A DNA stretch of 64,000 nucleotides from positions 1,860,001-1,924,000 of the forward strand of contig NZ_CP083560.1 in NCBI RefSeq assembly GCF_025143825.1, read 5' to 3'. A model generated the notes under the pieces. That model worked only from the letters and a program-made list of their open reading frames with translations, did no database searches and had not been told where the DNA came from. A program made the position numbers and the translations under genes. This DNA comes from Sulfitobacter sp. S223. GTDB lineage: Bacteria; Pseudomonadota; Alphaproteobacteria; Rhodobacterales; Rhodobacteraceae. Below are positions 28,575 to 37,396 of this stretch, piece by piece. Numbering within the stretch: position 1 is the stretch's first letter; each line of letters begins with the position of its first letter.

Positions 28575-29324
28575 ATGACAGAATTTACGGTCAAGCTGGC
28601 CGAAACGGACGCAGAGCTGCAAGCGGCCCAGCGTTTACGGTATGATGTTTTTGTAAAAGAACTGGGCGGAAGCGGGGATTTGGTCGATCACCCAGCCGGC
28701 CTAGAACGGGATCGATTTGACCCATATTTCGACCATTTGATCCTGACGGAAAAGGGCCGCGCCGAAGTTGTCGGTGTGTACCGCCTACTGCGCGGATCAC
28801 AAGCGCAGGCAGCAGGCGGTTTCTACTCTGAAGGCGAGTATGATCTGACCCCTCTGAAGAACTCCGGAAAGGAGGTGTTGGAGCTGGGGCGTTCGTGCCT
28901 GCACCGTGATTTTCGCGGTGGCATGGCGATGCATTGGTTGTGGCGTGGCTTGGCTGATTATGTGACGCAGCATCGCATCGAGGTGCTGTTTGGCGTGGCA
29001 AGCTTTCATGGCACCGACATCGCCCAACTTGCTGCTCCGCTGTCTTTGCTGCATCACCGTCATCTTGCGGCGCCCGAATTACGCGTGCGTGCCCGAGAAG
29101 CATCTTTTCAGTCGATGGACCTGATCCCACAAGAGGCGCTTGATCGTCGCGCCGCCATGGTGCAAGTGCCAAGCCTGATCAAAGCTTACTTGCGGCTTGG
29201 CGGGTGTGTGGGCGAGGGGGCCTTTGTGGATCATTCATTTAACACGACGGATGTCTGTCTTGTATTGGACACGGCGCAGATGAATGCGCGTCAGGCGAAA
29301 ATTTACGGCGGTGCCACATCATGA
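28575..29324 (+). CDS. olsB: L-ornithine N(alpha)-acyltransferase (OlsB)
   Basis: A 249-aa GNAT-fold acyltransferase that attaches a 3-hydroxy fatty acid from acyl carrier protein to ornithine, giving lyso-ornithine lipid. Features: AAQRLRYDVFVKELG, FDPYFDHLILTEKG, VLELGRSCLHRDFRGG and LFGVASFHGTD, all typical of OlsB. The ATG at 28575 is preferred to an upstream in-frame start 4 codons away. It overlaps olsA by 4 bp (ATGA). Ornithine lipids are common membrane lipids of roseobacters and can replace phospholipids under phosphate limitation; the pst-pho genes lie 8 kb away but no Pho box was noticed here. Confidence 0.92.
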   Translation: MTEFTVKLAETDAELQAAQRLRYDVFVKELGGSGDLVDHPAGLERDRFDPYFDHLILTEKGRAEVVGVYRLLRGSQAQAAGGFYSEGEYDLTPLKNSGKEVLELGRSCLHRDFRGGMAMHWLWRGLADYVTQHRIEVLFGVASFHGTDIAQLAAPLSLLHHRHLAAPELRVRAREASFQSMDLIPQEALDRRAAMVQVPSLIKAYLRLGGCVGEGAFVDHSFNTTDVCLVLDTAQMNARQAKIYGGATS

Positions 29325-30154
29325 GCGCCAGATGGGACACAAGCAGCTATCCCAAGCTGCCCCGTCTTGGCGTTGCCGGATTGGTCCGTGTCCTGTTGCG
29401 CGGCGCTGCGATGATTGTGCTCGTGTTCGGAGGCCTCGTTTTTTTGCTGGCCGTGCGGCTGTTCGAACGGCCGTTTTATGGGCTACACAGGCCATTCACG
29501 CCCGCAATCACGCGGTTCGTTTGCCGCAATGCTTTCCGCCTTTTGGGGATGGAGTTCGCCGTGGTCGGTGTCCCGATGGAGGCGCGCGGTGCCGTGGTAG
29601 CAAACCATTCAAGCTGGCTTGATATCTTTGCGCTGAACGCAGCCAAACGCATCTACTTTGTCTCGAAGTCCGAGGTTGCGTCATGGCCTGCGATCGGGTG
29701 GCTGGCGCGTGCAACTGGCACCGTGTTTATCGAGCGTAATCCAGCACGTGCGCGCGAGCAGACGGCTTTATTTCAAGACAGACTTTTAGCTGGCCATAAG
29801 TTGCTGTTTTTCCCGGAGGGAACCAGCACGGATGGAATGCAAGTCCTGCCGTTCAAAACAACGTTGTTTCAGGCATTTTTTGCGCCGGAACTGCGTGATA
29901 AGATTTATGTCCAGCCCGTGACGGTCGTCTACCGCGCCCCCGAAGGAGAGGACGCGCGGTTCTACGGTTGGTGGGGTGGTATGGAACTTGGGCCGCATCT
30001 GCTTGCGACGCTGGCCTTGGGTAAGCCCGGTGGCGTCGAGGTAGTTTACGGCACGCCGATGGCTGTCGCAGATTTTCAGAACCGCAAAGCTCTTGCTGCG
30101 GCCTGCGAAGAGGCGGTTCGCCGCGCCCACACAAAAGCACTGTCATCGTCATAA
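29321..30154 (+). CDS. olsA: Lyso-ornithine lipid O-acyltransferase (OlsA, PlsC family)
   Basis: A 277-aa 1-acyl-glycerol-3-phosphate acyltransferase family protein. One membrane helix lies near residues 30-50. The HX4D catalytic motif is in ANHSSWLDIF and the substrate motif in FFPEGTSTDG. Coupled to olsB, it should acylate lyso-ornithine lipid to ornithine lipid; OlsA proteins may also have phosphatidic acid synthase activity. ATGA overlap with olsB. Confidence 0.92.
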   Translation: MSARWDTSSYPKLPRLGVAGLVRVLLRGAAMIVLVFGGLVFLLAVRLFERPFYGLHRPFTPAITRFVCRNAFRLLGMEFAVVGVPMEARGAVVANHSSWLDIFALNAAKRIYFVSKSEVASWPAIGWLARATGTVFIERNPARAREQTALFQDRLLAGHKLLFFPEGTSTDGMQVLPFKTTLFQAFFAPELRDKIYVQPVTVVYRAPEGEDARFYGWWGGMELGPHLLATLALGKPGGVEVVYGTPMAVADFQNRKALAAACEEAVRRAHTKALSSS

Positions 30155-30221
30155 TGCACAGCCTTTTTAGGTGAATTTTCCCTTGCGCACATACCAAGGC
30201 TACGGTAAGCGCAGCCTACTT

Positions 30222-30240
30222 AATCCCGCAGTCGGGGATT
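30222..30240 (+). promoter_or_regulatory. Hairpin in the rpsB leader
   Basis: AATCCC/GGGATT forms a short stem in the untranslated region about 100 bp before rpsB. Leaders of rpsB-tsf operons are autogenously controlled by S2 in several bacteria; whether this stem takes part is inference. Confidence 0.25.
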
Positions 30241-30335
30241 GGGACTGATGGGGAGACATCCCAAAAGTTCCGCCGGTTGGCCAGCATCCCGTTGGTCAGA
30301 CCCCCGACGAGGCTAAACCGGAAAGGTATAAAGAC

Positions 30336-31199
30336 ATGGCTCTTCCTGAGTTCTCCATGCGCCAATTGCTTGAAGCAGGCGTACACTTTGGCCACCAGAC
30401 GCAGCGCTGGAACCCACGCATGGGTCCGTACATCTACGGCGCACGTAACGGCATCCACATCATGGATCTGACACAGACCGTCCCAATGCTGGAAGACGCG
30501 CTGAAAATCATCCGTGATACAGTCGCCAAAGGCGGCAGCGTTCTCTTCGTTGGTACAAAGCGTCAGGCCGCACAGCCTATCGCCGAAGCCGCAGAGAAAT
30601 GCGCACAGTATTACATGAACCACCGCTGGCTCGGCGGCACGCTGACCAACTGGCAGACCGTGTCCAAATCCATCCAGCGCCTGAAGCACATCGACGAGCA
30701 GTCCGAGATCGGTTTCTCCGGCCTGACGAAAAAAGAGCGTTTGGGCATGGAGCGTGACCAAGCCAAGCTGCAAGCGTCTTTGGGCGGTATCCGTGAAATG
30801 GGCGGTCGTCCTGACCTGATCTTCGTCATCGACGTTCGCAAAGAGCAGCTGGCAATCGCCGAAGCCAACAAGCTGGGTATTCCGGTTGTGGCCGTGGTTG
30901 ACACGAACTGCTCACCTGACGGCATCGACTACATCATTCCAGGCAACGATGACGCGGCACGCGCCATTGCTCTGTACACCGATCTGGCTGCCCGCGCGGC
31001 ACTTGACGGTATGTCCGCACAGCTGGGCGCCGCTGGCGTTGATCTGGGCGCGATGGAAGAGGCTCCTGCTGAAGAAGCTGTTTCCGAAATGCCTTTGGGC
31101 GGCGCTTCCGCCGAAGCGACAGCGAACGACGCGATTTCGAAAGATGGTCCTCTGGACATCGAATCCAAGCAAGAGACAGTCGCAGACGCGAAGTCCTGA
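30336..31199 (+). CDS. rpsB: Ribosomal protein S2
   Basis: A 287-aa S2. N-terminal [22 protein letters not shown], then [34 protein letters not shown] and the [29 protein letters not shown] core. A roughly 45-residue acidic, Ala/Glu-rich tail follows the core. The ATG follows GGAAAGG. It is in the standard rpsB-tsf pair, with two intercistronic hairpins before tsf. Confidence 0.98.
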   Translation: MALPEFSMRQLLEAGVHFGHQTQRWNPRMGPYIYGARNGIHIMDLTQTVPMLEDALKIIRDTVAKGGSVLFVGTKRQAAQPIAEAAEKCAQYYMNHRWLGGTLTNWQTVSKSIQRLKHIDEQSEIGFSGLTKKERLGMERDQAKLQASLGGIREMGGRPDLIFVIDVRKEQLAIAEANKLGIPVVAVVDTNCSPDGIDYIIPGNDDAARAIALYTDLAARAALDGMSAQLGAAGVDLGAMEEAPAEEAVSEMPLGGASAEATANDAISKDGPLDIESKQETVADAKS

Positions 31200-31205
31200 T
31201 GTGGC

Positions 31206-31262
31206 GGCTGCCTGCGGGCAGCCATCACAATAGTGTCATACGGGGCAGGGTATACCTGCCCC
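31206..31262 (+). other. Two intercistronic hairpins between rpsB and tsf
   Basis: GGCTGCC/GGCAGCC (31206-31223) and GGGGCAGG/CCTGCCCC (31242-31262) are perfect stems in the 99-bp gap. Neither has a U-tract, so they are more likely RNA-stabilising or processing elements, or partial attenuators that set the S2 to EF-Ts ratio, than terminators. Confidence 0.5.
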
Positions 31263-31298
31263 GAAAGCATATAAAACCCAGATAGGAGACCCATAGAG

Positions 31299-32171
31299 AT
31301 GGCAATTACAGCATCCATGGTCAAAGAACTCCGCGACTCGACCGGCGCGGGCATGATGGACGCCAAAAAGGCACTGACAGAAACCAACGGCGACATTGAA
31401 GCCGCTGTTGACTGGCTGCGCACAAAAGGCTTGGCGAAAGCGGCGAAGAAATCCGACCGTACCGCAGCCGAAGGCCTTGTGGCTGTGAACGTTGAAGGCG
31501 GCCGCGGTGTGGCTGTTGAAGTGAACTCCGAAACAGATTTCGTTGGCAAAAACGCCGACTTCCAGAAAATGGTTTCCGGCATAGCTGCTGTTGCAGTGAA
31601 ATCAGATGACATCGACGCGCTGAAAGCGGCTGACATGGGCGGCAAAACAGTCGAGCAGACTGTAATCGACGCTGTTGCCGTTATCGGTGAGAACATGTCC
31701 GTGCGCCGGATGTCCGCCATCGAGGGTGACCTTGTGGTGTCCTACGTGCACAATGCAGCGGCCCCCGGCATGGGCAAAATCGGCGTTCTAGTTGCAATGA
31801 CCGGCGGCGACGAAGCGTTCGGTAAGCAGGTTGCGATGCACATCGCAGCGGTAAACCCGGCGTCCTTGTCCGAGGAGGATCTTGATCCAGCTGTTGTCGA
31901 GAAAGAAAAGCAAGTCCAGATCGACATCGCAAAAGAATCCGGCAAGCCAGACGCAGTTATCGAAAAGATGATCGTTGGCCGCATGCAGAAGTACATGTCC
32001 GAAGTGACGCTTCTGAACCAATCCTTCGTTGTGAACCCTGACCTGACAGTTGGTGCCGCAGCGAAAGAAGCGGGTGCAACCATCACTGGTTTCGTTCGTC
32101 TTGAAGTCGGCGAAGGCATCGAAGTTGTCAAAGAAGACTTCGCAGCTGAAGTGGCTAAAATGAACGGCTAA
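31299..32171 (+). CDS. tsf: Translation elongation factor Ts
   Basis: A 290-aa EF-Ts, the guanine nucleotide exchange factor for EF-Tu. The N-terminal UBA-like domain has [21 protein letters not shown], and the core contains [10 protein letters not shown], which includes the TDFV motif that contacts EF-Tu. The length is normal. The ATG follows AGGAGACC. It ends with a clear terminator 27 bp downstream. Confidence 0.98.
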   Translation: MAITASMVKELRDSTGAGMMDAKKALTETNGDIEAAVDWLRTKGLAKAAKKSDRTAAEGLVAVNVEGGRGVAVEVNSETDFVGKNADFQKMVSGIAAVAVKSDDIDALKAADMGGKTVEQTVIDAVAVIGENMSVRRMSAIEGDLVVSYVHNAAAPGMGKIGVLVAMTGGDEAFGKQVAMHIAAVNPASLSEEDLDPAVVEKEKQVQIDIAKESGKPDAVIEKMIVGRMQKYMSEVTLLNQSFVVNPDLTVGAAAKEAGATITGFVRLEVGEGIEVVKEDFAAEVAKMNG

Positions 32172-32197
32172 GCTTCCTAAGCTTTAGTATTCTGGAA

Positions 32198-32225
32198 AGG
32201 CGGGGCTGTGAGCTCCGCCTTTTTT
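32198..32225 (+). terminator. Rho-independent terminator after tsf
   Basis: AGGCGG-GGCT/AGCT-CCGCCT stem with a GTG loop and a run of six T residues. Clear end of the rpsB-tsf transcript. Confidence 0.9.
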
Positions 32226-32230
32226 CGTAT

Positions 32231-32486
32231 GGTGGTGAGGTCACTTGTGCAAGAAGCAACAGGCAACGCGGGCTTCTGCTGAAAAGATACCGCGCTGCCT
32301 GCCACCGTAGGACTGAAAACTCTGGGGAGAGTTAATTTTCAGTGGCTCCGGCCGGCAAGGCCTAAAATGGGCCTCACCGGAGCCGGCGACCCGGTAGAGC
32401 TTTGTAATTACAAAGGTTTTCGGGTCGTTTGCCAGACCAGCTTAGCTTTGCGCCTGACTAGGGGGAATTTGCGGTGAATCTTCCCC
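32231..32486. ncRNA. Multi-hairpin intergenic region, candidate structured RNA
   Basis: After the tsf terminator no frame is credible, but the DNA is dense in stems: CAGGCA-CGCGG/CCGCG-TGCCTG (32260-32301, one mismatch, enclosed by GGTGG/CCACC), AACTCT/AGAGTT inside TGAA/TTCA (32314-32341), GGCTCCGG/CCGGAGCC with inner AGGCC/GGCCT (32344-32384), CGACCCG/CGGGTCG enclosing the 16-bp palindrome CTTTGTAATTACAAAG (32387-32427), and GGGGAA/TTCCCC (32462-32486). I do not recognise a known RNA class, and no strand-specific promoter is evident. Confidence 0.4.
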
Positions 32487-32533
32487 AACGTAAAGTAAGG
32501 TATTCCTTACCCAATGGTTAACTTTCAGAAAAC

Positions 32534-33289
32534 CTAAATATCCAGAACAAACATCTGGTTGGAAAAAGCTGCCTTTAGAACAGCTTGCGCAGTGGTTTCC
32601 ACGTCCAGTGCATCACGCGCGAGCCGCAGGTGTTTCTCTACAGTGGCCGCCGTGAGGCCCATGATCTGTGCAATGTCTTGGGTCGTCTTGCCATCACCAA
32701 CCCATTCAAGAACTTCGCGCTGGCGTGATGTCAGCGCGCGATTGGGCGGAGTGTAGGGCAGGGTGAGGATTTTGAGGTGAACAATATTGTTCATCAGAGT
32801 GATGTCTGCGCCATGTTCCGCCCAGACCTCGTCTATCGCGCTTTGGTCCATGCCAGGGCGCGCAGTTAATGCAATCGCTCCTTTTGAGCGCGCAGAGATC
32901 GATTTGAAGCTGATGGAGTAGCCAGCCGTCACGCCCATATCACGGTTGAACTCAAGAACTCGGCGTTCAGGGGCGCTAAGTGTTTTTGTCCGCTCCATGT
33001 CAGCCAGCAGACGCCAGCTTTTTGCGCCTTCGTTCTCAAGCGCCCAATGCACCATTGGCGCATGAAAATAGTGCCCTTCATCCAGAAAGACCTTAGTGTA
33101 CTCACTGGAATGGTTGGTCAGGATGATAAAATCGCTTGGGTCGCCCAAAGATGTCGCTGTGCGGTAGCGGGTGAAACCATAAAGCAGGCGATCAAATCCG
33201 AATTCGGCCATCTTTGCGACATGCCGTTCCCAAAGCGCCTCGATACTCTTGCTGTCCGCAACCGTAAGCAGATATTCCCGCAGCCTCAT
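32534..33289 (-). CDS. LuxR-family regulator with autoinducer-binding-type domain
   Basis: A 251-aa protein with an N-terminal autoinducer-binding-type domain (about 15-165) and a C-terminal LuxR helix-turn-helix (about 180-245: [40 protein letters not shown]). In the ligand domain the segment that normally reads Asp-Pro-Val reads HAPMV, so the conserved acyl-homoserine lactone-contacting aspartate seems absent. No luxI-type gene is in the window. The start ATG (33289) overlaps the aroQ stop as ATGA, so it is translationally coupled to a shikimate pathway gene. It may respond to another ligand. Confidence 0.85.
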   Translation of the reverse strand: MRLREYLLTVADSKSIEALWERHVAKMAEFGFDRLLYGFTRYRTATSLGDPSDFIILTNHSSEYTKVFLDEGHYFHAPMVHWALENEGAKSWRLLADMERTKTLSAPERRVLEFNRDMGVTAGYSISFKSISARSKGAIALTARPGMDQSAIDEVWAEHGADITLMNNIVHLKILTLPYTPPNRALTSRQREVLEWVGDGKTTQDIAQIMGLTAATVEKHLRLARDALDVETTAQAVLKAAFSNQMFVLDI

Positions 33290-33726
33290 GACGGCACCAG
33301 CCTTTCTGCAAGAGCGTCGAGTGCCATAAGGTAACCACGCGGGCCAAAGCCGCATATTTGGCCGACAGCGACTTTTGAAAGATAGGACACGTGCCGGAAT
33401 TCTTCGCGAGCGTGGATATTGCTTAGATGGACTTCAACCATCGGCAGTTCGACGGAAGCAACTGCATCCATCAGCGCGATCGAGGTATGCGTATAGGCAC
33501 CCGCATTGATCACCAGACCCGCATGTGTGCCTTTGGCCGCGTGAATTGCATCAATCAGCGCGCCTTCGTGGTTGGATTGCATCAACTCTACGTCCAGACC
33601 CAACTGCGCGGCATGGGCCTGACAAGATGCCTCAATGTCGGCCAGCGTCGTGCTGCCGTAAACTTCCGGCTGCCGCTGTCCGAGCAGATTTAGATTGGGT
33701 CCGTTCAAGACAAGTACCGAAGGCAT
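33286..33726 (-). CDS. aroQ: 3-dehydroquinate dehydratase, type II
   Basis: A 146-aa type II dehydroquinase that forms 3-dehydroshikimate. It begins [23 protein letters not shown] with catalytic Tyr23, and has the [14 protein letters not shown] loop and the catalytic His100 in [16 protein letters not shown]. It forms a dodecamer in known members. It is the first gene of an operon with the LuxR-type regulator, reading away from the long intergenic region 33727-34181. Confidence 0.96.
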   Translation of the reverse strand: MPSVLVLNGPNLNLLGQRQPEVYGSTTLADIEASCQAHAAQLGLDVELMQSNHEGALIDAIHAAKGTHAGLVINAGAYTHTSIALMDAVASVELPMVEVHLSNIHAREEFRHVSYLSKVAVGQICGFGPRGYLMALDALAERLVPS

Positions 33727-34181
33727 ATTTTTTCCCGACGCAAGGTGTTTGGAAAACCCTGCCAGCGTCTACTCCGTCTGTCCAGTGTTGAGCCGTATTT
33801 GCCATAAAAACACAGTCTTTTTGCAAGATGTGAGCCGTTAAGGTTCGGCTTAGGTACAGCCATGGTCAGGCTGCGTGGTGCGAGCCGGGGTGTCGCTGTG
33901 CCTGGTTCGACCTGCTGATGAACCGACAGATCACTGAAAGGTGCGTTTGAAGTCGGATTAAATCAGTTTGCGCGCTACGTATCAGCCGTTTGTATCTGCG
34001 AGCGTTACCAATATCTTACCGGTGCGTCACTTGAAGCGCTATCAATAACTAGATTACATAATACTGATTATACATATTGTGGATGGCCGTTTTTATACCG
34101 CTCAGCACTTGCGCCCCATTGACCTTCCTATGTCGGTTATGAAACCTGCGTCCACACTCAAATTTGCATCGGAGCTTGTCC
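33727..34181. other. Divergent intergenic region between aroQ and the E1 fusion gene
   Basis: About 455 bp, AT-rich in its right half (around 34040-34100), holding the promoters of the aroQ unit and of the dehydrogenase fusion. No confident operator, RNA gene or terminator found, and no frame with protein character. Confidence 0.5.
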
Positions 34182-36365
34182 ATGGATCGCGCTGTTATCG
34201 TTCACCAGAACTTCTTGCGGCGGTTGGAGCAGAATGATCTGCCAAACGGCCCGATGCCTGATCCAGCCATTCCGCCAGCCCAGTTGGTCGAAATCTTTCG
34301 TAGTCAGGTGCTTAGCCGTCAATTGGACCGTACCAGCCGCGCGATGCATTCTGTGGGCAAAGGCTTTTACACCATCGGGTCTTCAGGTCACGAAGGTATG
34401 GCTGCTGTGGCCGAAGCATTGCGGCCCACGGATATGGCCTTTTTGCACTACCGTGATGCGGCATTCCAGATTCAGCGCAGCATGCAGGTTCCGGGACAAA
34501 GCCCGGTCTGGGACATGCTGATGAGTTTCCGGACAGCCAAAGCCGATCCGATTTCAGGCGGCCGTCACAAGGTTCTGGGCTCTCGTGCGCTCAACATCCC
34601 GCCGCAAACCTCTACAATCGCTAGCCATTTGCCAAAAGCAGTCGGAGCCGCCTATTCTTTGGGCCTCGCGCGGCGTAGCACGCCAGAGCATCAATGTCTG
34701 CCAGACGACAGCATTGTTATGTGTAGTTTTGGCGATGCGTCTTCCAACCATTCTACGGCCCAAGGTGCGATTAACACCGCTTGCTGGACCAGTTTCCAAT
34801 CCGTGCCGCTGCCCATTATTTTTGTGTGTGAAGACAATGGCATAGGCATCTCTGTTCCGACGCCGCGTGGTTGGGTCGCTGCGAATTTCTCGAACCGTCC
34901 GGGGCTGCGGTATTTCACCTGCAACGGTTTGGATATGGCCGAAACGCTGACAGTATCGCAGGCTGCCGCAGATTATGTGCGCCGGACGCGTAAACCTGCT
35001 TTTCTACATATAACGACGGTGCGCCTTTACGGCCATGCGGGATCGGACGTTGAGATGACGTACCGCGACAAAGCGTCGATAGAGATGTCCGAAGCGAACG
35101 ATCCGCTGCTTCATTCTGTGCGCATTCTGCGTGATGCGAACATTAAAAGTGCTTCGCAATCTCTTGAAGTATATAATGAAATCGAAGGCATCTGCACGCG
35201 TGTGTCCGTGGAAGTGATGGAACAACCGGCCCTAAGTACTGCCGCGGAGGTGATGGAGAGTATCATTCCCCCTACCCGCAGTTGTCTACCGTCCAATGGC
35301 CCGTCTGCGGCGCGCCGGGCAGAGGTTTTCGGTAATGACATCAAGCAGATGTCTGAACCGCAGCCGATGAACAGGCTTATTGGTTGGGCATTGAGTGATC
35401 TGATGCTGTCACATCCGGAAATTATTGTTGCCGGAGAAGATGTAGGCCGCAAAGGCGGTGTCTATGGCGTAACCCAAAAGCTGCAGAACCGTTTTGGGCC
35501 GGACCGCGTGATTGATACGCTTCTGGATGAGCAGTCTATTCTTGGATTGGCCATTGGCATGGCTCACAACGGTTTTGTTCCCGTGCCGGAAATCCAGTTC
35601 CTTGCCTATCTGCACAACGCCGAAGACCAATTGCGGGGCGAAGCAGCGACGCTGAGCTTCTTCTCGGATGGTCAATACACTAACCCGATGGTGCTGCGCA
35701 TTGCAGGACTTGGTTATCAGAAAGGTTTTGGTGGTCATTTCCACAATGATAATTCCCTTGCTGTGTTGCGCGATATTCCGGGTATCATCATCGCTTGCCC
35801 GTCGAACGGAGCTGATGCCGCGATGATGCTGCGTGAATCCGTGCGTCTGGCCCGTGAGGAGCAGCGCGTGGTCGTCTTTGTCGAGCCGATTGCCTTGTAT
35901 CCCATGCGCGATCTGGATGAATCCGGAGATGGCGCTTGGCTTACGTCCTACCCCGCACCGGACCAGCGTATTGGTCTTGGTGAAATTGCCGTATGCGGTG
36001 AGGGTACCGATCTGGCGATCGTGAGCTATGCCAATGGTTACTACCTTTCAACGAAGGCCAGTAAGGAATTGAAGGATAAAGGAATAAACCTTCGGCTGAT
36101 CGATATGCGATGGCTTGCGCCGCTACCAGCCGAGGCAATCCTGGAAGCCACGAAAGACTGCAAGAATGTTTTGATCGTGGATGAATGCCGCCGCACCGGT
36201 AGCCAGTCGGAAGAGCTAATGGCGCTTTTTACCGAAGCGGGACACAGCCGCATTGCCCGCGTCACTGCCGAGGACAGCTTTATCGCAACGGGGCCGGCCT
36301 ACGCGGCCACCCTGCCCTCAACCGATAGCATCATCGCTGCTGCTAACGCATTGGTGACATCATGA
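34182..36365 (+). CDS. Fused alpha/beta E1 component of a 2-oxoacid dehydrogenase
   Basis: A 727-aa thiamine diphosphate enzyme with both E1 subunits in one chain. The alpha part (1-~350) has GKGFYTIGSSGHEGMAAVAEAL, HYRDAAF and a variant thiamine motif SFGDASSN...CEDNGIGIS. The beta part (~395-727) has VAGEDVGRKGGVYGVTQKL, TLLDEQSILGLAIGMA and VDECRRTGSQSEELMAL, closest in look to branched-chain 2-oxoacid dehydrogenases. No E2 or E3 gene is near. The ATG at 34182 has CGGAG 7 nt ahead; an upstream TTG is unlikely. ATGA overlap with the FabD-like gene suggests delivery of an acyl unit to acyl carrier metabolism, by inference. Confidence 0.88.
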   Translation: MDRAVIVHQNFLRRLEQNDLPNGPMPDPAIPPAQLVEIFRSQVLSRQLDRTSRAMHSVGKGFYTIGSSGHEGMAAVAEALRPTDMAFLHYRDAAFQIQRSMQVPGQSPVWDMLMSFRTAKADPISGGRHKVLGSRALNIPPQTSTIASHLPKAVGAAYSLGLARRSTPEHQCLPDDSIVMCSFGDASSNHSTAQGAINTACWTSFQSVPLPIIFVCEDNGIGISVPTPRGWVAANFSNRPGLRYFTCNGLDMAETLTVSQAAADYVRRTRKPAFLHITTVRLYGHAGSDVEMTYRDKASIEMSEANDPLLHSVRILRDANIKSASQSLEVYNEIEGICTRVSVEVMEQPALSTAAEVMESIIPPTRSCLPSNGPSAARRAEVFGNDIKQMSEPQPMNRLIGWALSDLMLSHPEIIVAGEDVGRKGGVYGVTQKLQNRFGPDRVIDTLLDEQSILGLAIGMAHNGFVPVPEIQFLAYLHNAEDQLRGEAATLSFFSDGQYTNPMVLRIAGLGYQKGFGGHFHNDNSLAVLRDIPGIIIACPSNGADAAMMLRESVRLAREEQRVVVFVEPIALYPMRDLDESGDGAWLTSYPAPDQRIGLGEIAVCGEGTDLAIVSYANGYYLSTKASKELKDKGINLRLIDMRWLAPLPAEAILEATKDCKNVLIVDECRRTGSQSEELMALFTEAGHSRIARVTAEDSFIATGPAYAATLPSTDSIIAAANALVTS

Positions 36366-37393
36366 GCCGCCCGACAGCTGTTATCATTTGCCCTGGTCGC
36401 GGAACCTATAACAAGGCTGAACTCGGGACGCTGGGCCGCACCTATGCGGACCATCCGCTGATTGCTGAATGGGACGCGATGCGGGCCGCTGATGGTCAGG
36501 AAACGCTTACCGCTCTCGACAGCGCCGAGAAATTCTCGGCTGCGCGCCACACCACGGGTGAAAATGCCTCTCCGTTGATTTATGCGGCAAGCTATCTGGA
36601 TGCGCTTTCCGCTTATGAGAGCCATGACATCTGTGCTGTCACGGGAAACTCACTGGGCTGGTATATCGCGCTTGCTGCAGGTGGTGGCGCAGATGCTGCG
36701 AACGGTATGCGCATCGTCAACACCATGGGCACGTTGATGCACAAGCATGGCAAAGGCGGGCAGGTTCTTTATCCGTTTGTTGACGAAAACTGGCAGCCAA
36801 TCGCGGGAGAGGAATCGCGCTTGATGGCGCTGATCTCCGACATTGATGCCAAGCCCGACCACAGCCTGGCGTTGTCCATCCATCTGGGTGGTATGCTGGT
36901 GGTCGCAGGAAACGAGACAGGTCTTGTGGCCTTTGAGAAGGCCGTTGCAGGTGACGGAAACCGTACGGCTTTACGTCTTCCTAACCACGCCGCCTTCCAT
37001 ACATCTCTGATGGCCGATGTTGCGGAGATGGGGCGCACGGCCCTGCCCAAAGAGCTTTTTGCCGATCCGCACACGGCGTTGATCGATGGTCGCGGTCACA
37101 TCTGGCAACCCGTTGCATGCGATCTGACATCGCTGCGCAACTACACGCTGGGCCACCAGATCACCGAGACATATGATTTCACCGCGGCTGTCCGTGCCGC
37201 CGCGCGCAATTTCGCGCCAGACCGGTTCATCATCACTGGTCCCGGTACAACGTTGGGCAGTGCGGTCGCGCAAGCGCTTATCAGCATCAATTGGCAAGGC
37301 ATCGATAGCAAGGCGGCATTCCAAGCGCGCCAAGCTGACACGCCGCTGGTGATCAGTATGGGCCGCGCGGATCAAAGAGCGCTGGCTCTTTGA
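36362..37393 (+). CDS. FabD-like acyltransferase (ACP S-malonyltransferase family), variant active site
   Basis: A 343-aa protein of the malonyl-CoA:ACP transacylase fold. The nucleophile motif is GNSLGW (Ser97) instead of GHSLGE, the N-terminal GQGSQ motif reads PGRGTY, and the catalytic histidine is kept in NHAAFHTSLM (His213). The changed residues next to Ser97 suggest a substrate other than malonyl-CoA. It is coupled to the E1 fusion by ATGA overlap. It ends within a perfect dyad shared with the convergent phoB end. A housekeeping fabD is probably elsewhere. Confidence 0.8.
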   Translation: MSRPTAVIICPGRGTYNKAELGTLGRTYADHPLIAEWDAMRAADGQETLTALDSAEKFSAARHTTGENASPLIYAASYLDALSAYESHDICAVTGNSLGWYIALAAGGGADAANGMRIVNTMGTLMHKHGKGGQVLYPFVDENWQPIAGEESRLMALISDIDAKPDHSLALSIHLGGMLVVAGNETGLVAFEKAVAGDGNRTALRLPNHAAFHTSLMADVAEMGRTALPKELFADPHTALIDGRGHIWQPVACDLTSLRNYTLGHQITETYDFTAAVRAAARNFAPDRFIITGPGTTLGSAVAQALISINWQGIDSKAAFQARQADTPLVISMGRADQRALAL

Positions 37394-37396
37394 TCC
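37369..37396. terminator. 12-bp perfect dyad containing both convergent stop codons
   Basis: GGATCAAAGAGC (37369-37380), loop GCTG, then GCTCTTTGATCC (37385-37396). The TGA of the FabD-like gene and the first base of the phoB stop lie in the right arm. No T-run follows on either strand, so it may act as a bidirectional factor-dependent terminator or as a protective 3' stem for both mRNAs. Confidence 0.5.

Noticed and set aside
32231-32486. Two-piece alphaproteobacterial tmRNA or a riboswitch
   Set aside because: No tRNA-like acceptor/T-arm and no tag reading frame ending in the usual Leu-Ala-Ala were found on either strand, and the gene downstream on the plus strand is not a metabolic target.
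32495-32510. Lux box made of GTAAGG/CCTTAC near the LuxR-type gene
   Set aside because: It lies after the stop of the regulator gene, is shorter than a lux box and does not match its consensus; more likely part of a 3' stem.
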